From NCBI GenBank assembly GCA_022828125.1, contig JAJEJD010000018.1:1-64000 (forward strand): 64,000 nucleotides of DNA. Reading direction: 5' to 3'. A model generated the notes under the pieces. That model saw only the letters and a list, made by a program, of their open reading frames with translations, ran no database searches and had not been told where the DNA came from. The position numbers were made by a program, and so were the translations under genes. Within the stretch, counting starts at the first letter, position 1. Every line of letters begins with the position of its first letter. Source of the stretch: a bacterium. GTDB lineage: Bacteria > UBA8248. Of the stretch, positions 36,173 through 44,057 are shown piece by piece.

Positions 36173-36448
36173 TTATTTGTTCACCGCGTCTTTGAGGCTC
36201 TTGCCAGCGGAGAACTTGGGCGCCTTGCTCGCCTTGATCGAGATTGTCTCGCCCGTTTGCGGGTTGCGTCCCGTACGCGCGGACCGCCTGGAAACGGAAA
36301 AAGTCCCGAATCCGACCAAGGAAACCCGATCCCCTTTTTTCAGAGCTTGTGTTACGGAATCAAGCAGGGATTTCAGCGCCCGGTCCGCGGCTGCTTTCGA
36401 GATGCCGGCGTCCCCGGCGATTTTTTCAACCAGATCGGATCTCTGCAT
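36173..36448 (-). CDS. hup: HU-family DNA-binding protein
   Basis: 91 aa, standard HU length. The DNA-binding arm is intact ('[24 protein letters not shown]', proline and basic residues that intercalate the minor groove). ATG preceded by GGGAGGA. HU dimers bend and compact DNA. A terminator lies 47 bases after its stop and an AT-rich ~270-base spacer precedes it, so it is monocistronic. Confidence 0.96.
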   Translation of the reverse strand: MQRSDLVEKIAGDAGISKAAADRALKSLLDSVTQALKKGDRVSLVGFGTFSVSRRSARTGRNPQTGETISIKASKAPKFSAGKSLKDAVNK

Positions 36449-36724
36449 TGGGGTCCTCCCACTTTCGATGACGGGCTTTAATCAATAATTGGTAGTCCAA
36501 ATGTTTTTCTAATGAGGTGTACCAATCTATCGTAGCCGCGCGGAGAGGTCAATAGAGAACATGGCGAAGAGCGGGTTTTTTTATCAAGAGGTGAGGTACT
36601 ATGCTCATAAATATTTTTATATCAATTACTTAGAAGATCAAAAAATCTTCATCGGAACTTAAGGATACTGTTCACTTCGTGGTTTTGTCGTTTCGTTTAA
36701 TTTTCGCTCGGCATATGCTTTGAA

Positions 36725-38443
36725 CTATCGGAGCGAGAGTCCGGTGCGGCGGGGCATTTTGCGAAGCCGCTCGTATCGCGCGACGGTGGGCTGATCGAGC
36801 AGGGGCTTGGGTTCGTTCTCGAGGTTTTGCTGGTGGACGTCGTCCGCGAAACCCTCGATTCCGACCCTGGGCAGCGCCTTGCCGATGAAGCGCTCGATAT
36901 TCTTGACGGGCGTGATTTCACCGGGCGACATGAGCGTCATGGCGTAGCCGATGCGGCCGGCGCGCGCCGTTCTGCCCGCGCGATGCACGTAGTCCTCGGG
37001 ATATTCGGGCACGTCGTAATTGATGACGTGCGAGATGCCCGTCACGTCGATGCCGCGCGAAACGATGTCCGTCGCCACGAGAATGCGGTGCCTGCCCTGA
37101 CGAAAGCCCGTCAGCGCGCGCTCCCTCTGGCGCTGGCTTCGGTCGGAGTGAATCTTGGCGACGGAAATTTTCTCGTTTTCCAGAAAATTGCACAGCACAT
37201 CGGCCCCGGCCTTGGTTCTCGTGAAGATGAGAACGCTGGTGGGGTTGTATTTGTCAATGATGCCCAGCACACCGCGGGGCTTGTTCACCATGCTGATGGG
37301 GTAGACGCCGTGGTGGATGCCCTCCGCCGGCGTCGAGGGCGGCGAGATGTTGATTTGTACCGGGTCGCTCACTGCGCGATTCGCCAGATCCTGAATTTTC
37401 TCGGGCATGGTGGCGGAGAATAGCATGGTCTGCCGCTTTTGGGGGAGGCGCTTGAGGATTTCGGTAATTTCCTCGGCGAAGCCCATGTCCAGCATTCGGT
37501 CGGCCTCGTCGATGATGAGTATCTCGAGATTCCTGAAATGAACGGATTTCCGGTTCAGGTGATCGAGCAGCCTGCCGGGTGTGGCGACGATGACGTCCAC
37601 TTTCTCTCGAAAAGCCTGGAACTGGGGTTCGTAGTCCACCCCGCCGTAGATGACGGCGCACGAGGTTTCGAGGTGTTTTCCCAGCCGGTGGAATTGATCC
37701 GAGACCTGAATGGCCAACTCCCGCGTAGGCGTCAGGACGAGACATCGGGTGCCCGAGCCGCCTTGCAAGCGTTCGAGCGCCGGAAGGGCGAACGAGGCCG
37801 TTTTCCCCGTGCCAGTCTGGGCGCAGCCGATGATGTCTCGCCCCTCGCGCGCGACGGGAATCGCCTCCCTCTGGATGGGGGTGGGCGCGGTGAAACCGAG
37901 GCCGTGAATCCCGCGGAGCAACTCCGCTCCGAAGCCGAGCTCCCGGAAGCCCTCGGGCGCGTCGCCTGGGTCGAAATCACCCACGCCGATGTCAGCGGGG
38001 TCTTTTTGATAGGTGATGCCGTTATACGAGGGATTCGCGGCTTTCTGGGATTTTTGCGGTGCGGTTTTCGCTCCGGCTGTTGCGGGTTTTCTCTTTCGGC
38101 GTCTTCTTGTCTTGTTTTTGGGTGTTTTGTCGTCGTTTTCCGGTTTTTTCGATTCTATGGTCGCTGCGTTTTGCTTATGCAAGGGTTCTCCATTACTTTG
38201 TTTTCTCCGCGAACGCCTGCGCCGGCGGCGCGGTTTCGCGGGATTCGTTCCGTTCGAGCCGGTTTCTTCCTTCGGGGATTCACCGTTGAGAGGTGTCGAG
38301 GCGGAAAGCGGTTCTTTCCGCGCGGCTTGGTCTGCGGTTGAAATGGAAGCGGATTCCTGAACCTCGGGGCTAGACTGGCTGTCAGGGGCTTCTGCTTTGC
38401 TTTTGGAGCGAATGATGCTCGCTAAACGTTTGATTATTCTCAC
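36725..38443 (-). CDS. DEAD-box ATP-dependent RNA helicase with Arg-rich N-terminal extension
   Basis: 572 aa, GTG start without a clear ribosome binding site. The helicase core (residues ~165-530) has all motifs: 'GFTAPTPIQ' (Q), 'AQTGTGKT' (I), 'PTRELA' (Ia), 'DEAD' (II), 'SAT' (III), 'ATDIVSRGIDV' (V) and 'HRAGRTAR' (VI). Ahead of it is a ~145-residue disordered region with two blocks of consecutive arginines/lysines ('RRRRRRSRRK', 'TRRRRKRK'), probably an RNA- or degradosome-binding tail. RhlB/RhlE-like; the exact subfamily is not certain. Confidence 0.93.
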   Translation of the reverse strand: MRIIKRLASIIRSKSKAEAPDSQSSPEVQESASISTADQAARKEPLSASTPLNGESPKEETGSNGTNPAKPRRRRRRSRRKQSNGEPLHKQNAATIESKKPENDDKTPKNKTRRRRKRKPATAGAKTAPQKSQKAANPSYNGITYQKDPADIGVGDFDPGDAPEGFRELGFGAELLRGIHGLGFTAPTPIQREAIPVAREGRDIIGCAQTGTGKTASFALPALERLQGGSGTRCLVLTPTRELAIQVSDQFHRLGKHLETSCAVIYGGVDYEPQFQAFREKVDVIVATPGRLLDHLNRKSVHFRNLEILIIDEADRMLDMGFAEEITEILKRLPQKRQTMLFSATMPEKIQDLANRAVSDPVQINISPPSTPAEGIHHGVYPISMVNKPRGVLGIIDKYNPTSVLIFTRTKAGADVLCNFLENEKISVAKIHSDRSQRQRERALTGFRQGRHRILVATDIVSRGIDVTGISHVINYDVPEYPEDYVHRAGRTARAGRIGYAMTLMSPGEITPVKNIERFIGKALPRVGIEGFADDVHQQNLENEPKPLLDQPTVARYERLRKMPRRTGLSLR

Positions 38444-38521
38444 GGTGTGTGTTTATAGGGAAGATGCTCGCGTCTGTCAAGCGCGGCAAGCGAGGACTTG
38501 CGGTTGGAGGGGAACCTGTTC

Positions 38522-39523
38522 ATGACGCAAAAAGGATTCGTATTGTGGCACCAGGAGACTATGGACGCGCGCGATGTTCCGCGATTCGCCCGGTGGTGCG
38601 AGGATTCAGGCCTGGATTCGCTCTGGTTTCCTGAGACCTGGGTGCGCGACGGCGGAATCCTCATCGCCATGGCGGCGCAGGCGGTGGACAAGATCAAGCT
38701 GGGAGCTGCGGTGTTCAACATCTACGGTAGGACGCCCGGCCTCATGGCGCAGACGGCGGCGGAACTCGACGTGCTGAGCGATGGCCGCTTTCATTTGGGA
38801 ATCGGCTCGAGCGGACAGGCGGTCATCGAGAACTGGCACGGGATGCCCTTCGGCAGTCCGCTCAAGCGCTCCCGGGAGATGGTCGCAGCCCTGCGTCAGG
38901 CGTTTCGCGGAGAGCGCGTGGAATTGGATGGTGAAATCTACCGGCTGAGCGGCTTCAAGCTGCGCCGCAAGCCGGTGCAGGAGCGTCTGCCCATCTATCT
39001 GGGGTCGAACGGCCCGAACTACACGAGGCTGACCGGGGAGATCGCAGACGGCTGGATTCCTTTCTGCATTCCGTTCTCAAGGACGAAGGATGCCCTCAAA
39101 TTTCTCGAAGAGGGCGCCGAATCGGCGGGCAGGGCGGTCTCGGAGATCGACGTGGCGCCCTTCGTCTACACGGCGCCTTTTGACGATCTCGACCGCGCGC
39201 GCGCCCTCGTGAAGCCCGAACTCGGCTTCTATATCGGCGCGATGGGCGATTACTACCAGGCCCAGCTCAAGCGCTGGGGCTACGGGGAGGACGCTCGTAA
39301 AATCCGGGCGGCCTGGAGGAGAGGCGGCCGCAGAGCAGCGGGAGAGGCGCTCTCGGATGAACTGGTGGACGACCTCGCCATCTGCGGCCCCAAATCCAGA
39401 TGCAACGAAATGCTGGCGGCTCTCCGGGAGATGGGCGTCACGCAGCCGCTTTTCCGGATCCCCGACGAGACGCCCGAAGAGGACGTGAAGCGCGCCCTCG
39501 GGGTTTTGGGAGAACTCGACTAG
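38522..39523 (+). CDS. LLM-class flavin-dependent oxidoreductase (luciferase-like)
   Basis: 333 aa from the ATG at 38522 (GGAGGGG upstream). Bacterial luciferase-like TIM barrel: 'WCEDSGLDSLWFPE', 'KIKLGAAVFNIYGRTPGLMAQTAAELD', 'RFHLGIGSSG' and 'YLGSNGPNYTRLTGEIADGWI' are the FMN/F420 binding layout. The overall pattern resembles F420-dependent members, but the cofactor cannot be decided by eye. It is monocistronic between the divergent DEAD-box gene and the convergent DinB gene. Confidence 0.88.
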   Translation: MTQKGFVLWHQETMDARDVPRFARWCEDSGLDSLWFPETWVRDGGILIAMAAQAVDKIKLGAAVFNIYGRTPGLMAQTAAELDVLSDGRFHLGIGSSGQAVIENWHGMPFGSPLKRSREMVAALRQAFRGERVELDGEIYRLSGFKLRRKPVQERLPIYLGSNGPNYTRLTGEIADGWIPFCIPFSRTKDALKFLEEGAESAGRAVSEIDVAPFVYTAPFDDLDRARALVKPELGFYIGAMGDYYQAQLKRWGYGEDARKIRAAWRRGGRRAAGEALSDELVDDLAICGPKSRCNEMLAALREMGVTQPLFRIPDETPEEDVKRALGVLGELD

Positions 39524-39527
39524 CGAA

Positions 39528-40052
39528 CTATGCGGGGTATCGCCCCCAGCCTGCGATATGGCCCCTCAGATAGCAGATTTGCCCGATGTGTGAAAGGTGG
39601 TCGCCGAGAAACCTTCCCAGGACCAGACCGAGCTTGGTGGGCTTCTTGGTGTAGAAATCGATTTCTTCCCTGTCGAGGTCCGCCGCGCTCAACCCCGAGA
39701 GGCAGGAAAGCGTTTTCTCGCGCACCGCTTCGAAATAGCCCATCAGAGATTCCTTGCCGACTCTAAGAGCCAGGACCTGTTCGAGCGTGAAGCCCACGCC
39801 GGTGCATTCGGGGTCGGGCGCCATGTCGAACCGCTCGTGCCATTTCCCCGCTATCCAAAGTTCCGGGGTTCCGCCAAGGAACGAAAACGTCCTGTCCTCA
39901 AAGCGCGTCATGTGCCAGATGAGCCAGCCCATGGGGTTGTCGTTCGGGCCCGGTTGAAAGGTCAGGTCCGCCTCGGTAACGTCTTCCATGACCTCTCTCA
40001 GCCGCATGCCGTAGGCTTCCAGGCGCTCCTTGATGATTGTCGGCGCATCCAT
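39528..40052 (-). CDS. DinB-superfamily protein
   Basis: 174 aa from the ATG at 40052 with GGAGG-type ribosome binding site. Four-helix bundle of the DinB/YfiT type: histidines at 'WLIWHMTRFED' and 'LGDHLSHIGQICYLRGH' are the metal-binding positions. Members act as thiol- (bacillithiol/mycothiol/glutathione-) dependent transferases, isomerases or hydrolases; the substrate is unknown. It follows the selenoprotein gene on the same strand but is separated from it by a terminator. Confidence 0.82.
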   Translation of the reverse strand: MDAPTIIKERLEAYGMRLREVMEDVTEADLTFQPGPNDNPMGWLIWHMTRFEDRTFSFLGGTPELWIAGKWHERFDMAPDPECTGVGFTLEQVLALRVGKESLMGYFEAVREKTLSCLSGLSAADLDREEIDFYTKKPTKLGLVLGRFLGDHLSHIGQICYLRGHIAGWGRYPA

Positions 40053-40084
40053 GTCCGGGTTTTCCTCCGCTCCTGGTGGAAACG

Positions 40085-40110
40085 AAAAACGCCCCTCGAA
40101 AACGGGGGCG
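40085..40110 (-). terminator. Rho-independent terminator after the selenoprotein gene
   Basis: Minus strand: stem CGCCCC / GGGGCG with a 9-base loop, followed by five T (40089-40085), 20 bases after the selenoprotein stop codon. Confidence 0.8.
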
Positions 40111-40130
40111 CATTTCAAAGACGAATTTCG

Positions 40131-40823
40131 CTAGATAGCCGTGCCGGCGCGTGCGGTGAAGATGGTTTGCTCCATTTTTGGCATTCCCTCGAATGCGGGG
40201 TCTTCGTTCACCATCCGGGCCAGATATTCATCCACGTGCTCCGCATTGGACCATGTGCATTTGTAGGCCACCTTCCCGTCCTTGCCGATGAGCCAGATGG
40301 TGTTCGGCAGGTCTCCGAGCATGGCGTGCACCTTCTGGTCCATCTCGTCGACGAGAATGTTGGTTTCCATGCCCTTGATCTCGGCCAGCTTCTGCGCGTA
40401 GCTCCGCTTGTGCTCGTAGGATTCATGGTTTCTGATCTCGGGGAATCCGCGCTCGCCCGCGTGGGGTTCCCTCACGTAGAGATTGAAGACGATCACGTCG
40501 CGGTCCGCATATTTCCCCTGCAACTCTTCATAAAACGGCACCTGCCGCCTGTATGGCGGTCACGTGATGGCGCCCGTGGTGATCACCACGTATTTCTTGC
40601 CCAGATAATCCTCCATACGGTGGACGTTCCCGTGAATGTCCTTGAGTTCGAAGTCGGGGAAGGGGGTGCCTGGAGGAAGTACGTTTGGAAATTTCTCATA
40701 AAAACTCTTGACCCGTTTGCTCGTGACGAGTTTGATGGTCTTCCACAGGTTCAGGTATTGCCAGGACCAAAAACCCGCCAGCGGCCCCCAGGGTTTCGGG
40801 ACGGAATCGTTAGCCGGCCTCAT
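40131..40823 (-). CDS. Deiodinase-family selenoprotein with in-frame UGA (Sec at codon 88)
   Basis: 230 residues counting selenocysteine. The track splits it into 40560-40952 and 40131-40541, but both are in the same frame and joined by a single TGA at 40562-40560. Start is ATG 40823 with GAGGAG upstream. The joint reads 'VVITTGAIT-U-PPYRRQ', matching the iodothyronine deiodinase motif (CT-U-PPF) in a thioredoxin-like fold; 'DFELKDIHGNVHRMEDY' precedes it and 'IVFNLYVREPHAGE', 'LPNTIWLIGKDGKVAYKC' follow, as in deiodinase-family proteins. A bSECIS-like hairpin follows the UGA. Probable role: a thiol/selenol reductase or dehalogenase-like redox enzyme; substrate unknown. selA-D are not in the window. 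Confidence 0.88.
40533..40562 (-). promoter_or_regulatory. Bacterial SECIS element for selenocysteine insertion
   Basis: After the UGA (40562-40560) and a 9-base spacer comes a 7-bp stem, AGGCGGC paired with GCCGTTT (two G-U), closed by the loop AGGU (40543-40540). Loop sequence and distance (first loop G 18 bases past the UGA) fit SelB-binding elements such as that of fdhF. A competing hairpin, CCGCC / GGCGG, is possible upstream. Confidence 0.75.
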
Positions 40824-41021
40824 ATAGGGAAACTCCTCTGCGATGTGTGCTGAATTGTATGATGGCGTATGCCCAAGTCTCTTGTTTACCCAATCACTGG
40901 CTGAAAAACAACCGCCCGAAGCGGGAGGCAAAAGGCGGCTCCTGGAGGGCAAATTTTTTGAATTTCTTTCACGATATGCTTCAAAATTTTATTGTCGTTT
41001 ATCTAAAGTAGATTGTAGGAA

Positions 41022-41825
41022 TTAAAAATCGAACGACAGTTGCGGTTCCTTCTCCCCCGAGGCGTCTTTTGGGGGATGTTTCGCAGAATCGTTCTCTTCT
41101 TCCTGGAAACGAGGCGGTTTTTTGAGGGGTTTCGCTGCGCTCGATTCTTCAGGCTTCGCATGGGTGGGAACTTCGGATTCCCCCGGCGGGGTCCATTTCG
41201 GCTTTCTCGTTTCAGGCCGGGCCTCCGAGACCGGATTTCCGGGGTTCTGAGGAGCGTTTCCCGCCTGGGCACTGGAGATCGCCGATTCGAGAGCCGCCGT
41301 GAGGTCCTTGGGTCTTTGCCAGGCGGTTTCTTGCGGGGATGCCCGATCTCCGCCCCTCGTGCGCATGAGTTTGGTTTTCAAATCCTCGATGCGCGCGTAA
41401 AAGCCGGGACTGTGGGGCGTGGTGGGGATTCGGAGAAATTTTCGGTCGATGTGGTGCATGAGTTCGTGGATGAGTGTATCCAGAAACGTCTTGCCTGCGA
41501 CGACTTGCTTGCGAATAGACGTGAGATTCGCGATTTGGATCGTTTCTTTTCGGCAGTGGTAGACGCCGTAGAGTTTGTAGGCGAGTTTTCCTTCATACAA
41601 TTTGTGGGGCTGCCGCTCGTTGATCACGCTCAGGCGCGCGCGGGGGATTTTCAGGCTGCGGCAGATGTTGTCGAGTAGTTCCTGGCCCAGCGCTTCACGC
41701 TCGCTCGCGCTCTGGGATTCGATGAGTTTTCTGGTGAGTTCGCGCTCTTGGGTCTTGGGTCGGTATTCGAGCGCCGGGAATTTGTTGGAGCGTGTGAAAT
41801 CCGGCGTATCGCGGCGCCTACCCAT
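41022..41825 (-). CDS. SprT-like zinc metallopeptidase-domain protein with disordered tail
   Basis: 267 aa from the ATG at 41825 (a TTG at 41861 is the alternative). The core holds the zincin motif 'LIHELMHHID' (HExxH) with conserved surroundings 'YHCRKETIQIANLTS', typical of SprT/WLM-type domains used in DNA-protein crosslink repair or of uncharacterised zinc proteases. A third metal ligand may be 'HSPGFYARI'. The last ~110 residues are low complexity, rich in Pro, Glu and Lys and probably disordered, ending 'QLSFDF'. That hydrophobic end looks like a possible clamp-binding (QLxxF-like) peptide. Confidence 0.65.
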   Translation of the reverse strand: MGRRRDTPDFTRSNKFPALEYRPKTQERELTRKLIESQSASEREALGQELLDNICRSLKIPRARLSVINERQPHKLYEGKLAYKLYGVYHCRKETIQIANLTSIRKQVVAGKTFLDTLIHELMHHIDRKFLRIPTTPHSPGFYARIEDLKTKLMRTRGGDRASPQETAWQRPKDLTAALESAISSAQAGNAPQNPGNPVSEARPETRKPKWTPPGESEVPTHAKPEESSAAKPLKKPPRFQEEENDSAKHPPKDASGEKEPQLSFDF

Positions 41826-41938
41826 GAGAAAAGGTTTCCGAGACGAGTCCGGGCGGAACAAGTCGCAGATATGCGATGGGCCAACGAGACGAAATTATAC
41901 GTGAATCAAACCTCCGTGGCGAGAGGCCTGTTTCGGGC

Positions 41939-42976
41939 CTAGTCGGTCTCGAGAATCTCCTCGATCGTCACAATCCGTCTCTCGGCGTTGCTCTTGAGAA
42001 TTGCCCGCATGATGGCGAGCGCGCGAACCCCGTGGCGTCCGGTGACCTCGGGGTCCCTATCCTCTCGAATGGCGCCGACGAGGTCGTCGAATTGTTCGCG
42101 GTTGGCCAGGAGTCTCCCCTCCACGAGGTCGTGATCGAGTTCCACGATTGTGGTTTCGAGGCCGCCCATCAGGTCGATAGGTCGCTTGAGGGTCGGATTT
42201 TCCGTCGTGGAGAGGCTCAGGTTCGCTTCCGTGCCCTGAATGTCGTAGGCGAAGTGGAACGGGGCCAGATAGCTGCTGGAGATGACGCCCATCAGCCCGC
42301 TCTTGAAGCGCAGGATGGCGGCGGCGGCGTCTTCCTGGGGGTTGGGGCCGCCTACCTTGGCGCATGAGCCGCTCACCTCGTCCACGTCGCCGAAGAGGTA
42401 TTCCATCATGTCCGCGAGATGGATGGTGTAGCTGTAGAGCGGCCCGCCCGGGTTCTCCGTGGCGTCCCACCGCATGCTCTGGGGACCCGAGGTGAAGCCG
42501 TGGTTGTTCGAGAACGTGGCGACCGTGTAGTTCACCAGTCCCAAATCCCCGCTATCCACGATTTCCTTCGCCTTGCGGAACATTGGCCAGCGCCTGAAGT
42601 TCTGTCCCATGTGGAGTTTCACGCCGTGGTCTCTGCACGCCTGTTCGACGGCTTTCGCGTCCGAGACGCTGAGGGCCATGGGCTTTTCCAGGTGAATGTG
42701 CTTGCCCGCGCGGGCGGCGGCCATGGCGATTTCCTTGTGCACGGAGTTCGCTGTGGCGATGACGACGGCTTCAGTCTCAGGGTCGGCCATCACCTCGTCA
42801 ATAGAAGTAAAATTCTTTCCGCTGTATTTGCCGACAAACTCCTCACGGGTAGTGGGCGTGCGGGCGTAACCGCCTGTTACTTCCACCTTGCCGGAGGCGA
42901 GGGCGGCGTCTGCGAGCACGGCGCCCCACCAGCCGAGCCCGATGAAGGCCATACCGATTTTCGGTGCATCATTCAT
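41939..42976 (-). CDS. Gfo/Idh/MocA-family oxidoreductase
   Basis: 345 aa; ATG with AAGGAG upstream. N-terminal Rossmann domain 'MAFIGLGWWGAVLADA', then the family hallmark 'HIHLEKPMALSVSDA' (EKP lysine) and the C-terminal barrel with 'YSYTIHLADMMEYLFG', whose histidine is the usual catalytic one. NAD(P)-dependent dehydrogenase of a sugar, inositol or similar polyol; substrate unknown. It lies 66 bases downstream of the crotonase gene on the same strand. Confidence 0.9.
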   Translation of the reverse strand: MNDAPKIGMAFIGLGWWGAVLADAALASGKVEVTGGYARTPTTREEFVGKYSGKNFTSIDEVMADPETEAVVIATANSVHKEIAMAAARAGKHIHLEKPMALSVSDAKAVEQACRDHGVKLHMGQNFRRWPMFRKAKEIVDSGDLGLVNYTVATFSNNHGFTSGPQSMRWDATENPGGPLYSYTIHLADMMEYLFGDVDEVSGSCAKVGGPNPQEDAAAAILRFKSGLMGVISSSYLAPFHFAYDIQGTEANLSLSTTENPTLKRPIDLMGGLETTIVELDHDLVEGRLLANREQFDDLVGAIREDRDPEVTGRHGVRALAIMRAILKSNAERRIVTIEEILETD

Positions 42977-43042
42977 CTACTGGCTCCTTCGTATCAAAGC
43001 ATATCTGAATTTGCTGCCGGGAAGCGTTTGCGCAGATGTTTT

Positions 43043-43810
43043 CTAGCGGCCCTGCCATTCGGGTTTTCTCTTCTCCATGAAGGCCGCGAGACCCTCCTGC
43101 GTGTCGCGGGAGGTCTGGAGGCGGTAGCTGATGAGTTTGGCATTGGCGATGCCCTCGCGCACGTCGGGCGTTCTGAGGCCTTTGAGCACCGCTTCTTTCG
43201 TGTGTTGGACCGCAAGGGGTGCGTTCTGGTTGATGAGTTCGGCCATGGCGCGGGCCTCGTCCATCAGCGCGTCCTGGGGAACCACCTTGTTGACCATGCC
43301 CCAGCGTTCAGCTTCATCCGCGGTGATGTTCCTGCCGGTCAGCATGAATTCCATGGCGATGCCGGGCGGAATGGTCTTGGGCAGGCGCTGGTGGCCGCCG
43401 AGGCTCATCGCGCCGTATTTGGGCTGCGGGTAGCCGAAAACGGCGTTTTCAGAAGCGATCCGGATGTCGCACGAGAGCGCCATCGAGCATCCCCCGCCAT
43501 AGGCGTAGCCGTTCACCGCGGCGATGATGGGCTTGTAGATCTCGTATTCGCCGTACCACATTGTGGGAGAGTCGTGCTCATTGTACTGGCCCTCGCTCTC
43601 GACGACCGAAGTGAGGTCATGGCCGGCGCAGAACGCGCGGTCCCCCGCGCCGGTGATGATGGCCGTCCATACGTTGTTGTCTTTCATGAATTTCTGACTG
43701 AGGTCGTACAAATCGTCCACCATTTCCTCGGTGTACGAGTTGAGTTTCTCGGGCCGGTTCAGGGTGATGATGGCGGTTCTGCCTTCCACTTCATAATTGA
43801 TGTTGCTCAT
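43043..43810 (-). CDS. Crotonase-superfamily (enoyl-CoA hydratase/isomerase-like) protein
   Basis: 255 aa, ATG with GGAGAAG upstream. Crotonase fold with oxyanion-hole stretches 'AFCAGHDLTS' and 'GYAYGGGCSMALSCDIRIAS'. The two catalytic glutamates of enoyl-CoA hydratase are both replaced: Ser in 'GGGCSMA' and Gln in 'FGYPQPKYG'. A classic hydratase is therefore unlikely; an isomerase, decarboxylase, dehalogenase or other CoA activity is possible. Confidence 0.88.
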   Translation of the reverse strand: MSNINYEVEGRTAIITLNRPEKLNSYTEEMVDDLYDLSQKFMKDNNVWTAIITGAGDRAFCAGHDLTSVVESEGQYNEHDSPTMWYGEYEIYKPIIAAVNGYAYGGGCSMALSCDIRIASENAVFGYPQPKYGAMSLGGHQRLPKTIPPGIAMEFMLTGRNITADEAERWGMVNKVVPQDALMDEARAMAELINQNAPLAVQHTKEAVLKGLRTPDVREGIANAKLISYRLQTSRDTQEGLAAFMEKRKPEWQGR

Positions 43811-44057
43811 AGGACTTCTCCATATTGGTTTGACGAATGCGCTCGTTGCGTGTCCTTTGGGCCGAAATTAGCGAGGCGACGGGGTTAAGTCAACGTCGGA
43901 GTGGAATCCTGCTCTTTCGACATACCTCCGAGTCTGCGTTTTCTTGACAGGTCAAGGCGCGGGTGCTAGCGTCGCCGCGAATTTCATATTCGGAACAATT
44001 GTTTGCAGACTCGATATATTCAAGCTGAAACCTTTGTTTTTGGAGGAGGAAGACGCA

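Noticed and set aside
40560-40952. Separate truncated redoxin gene and a second gene at 40131-40541, or a pseudogene split by a nonsense mutation
   Set aside because: The frame is continuous, the single break is a TGA inside a deiodinase selenocysteine motif, and a bSECIS-like hairpin follows. The GTG start at 40541 has no ribosome binding site.
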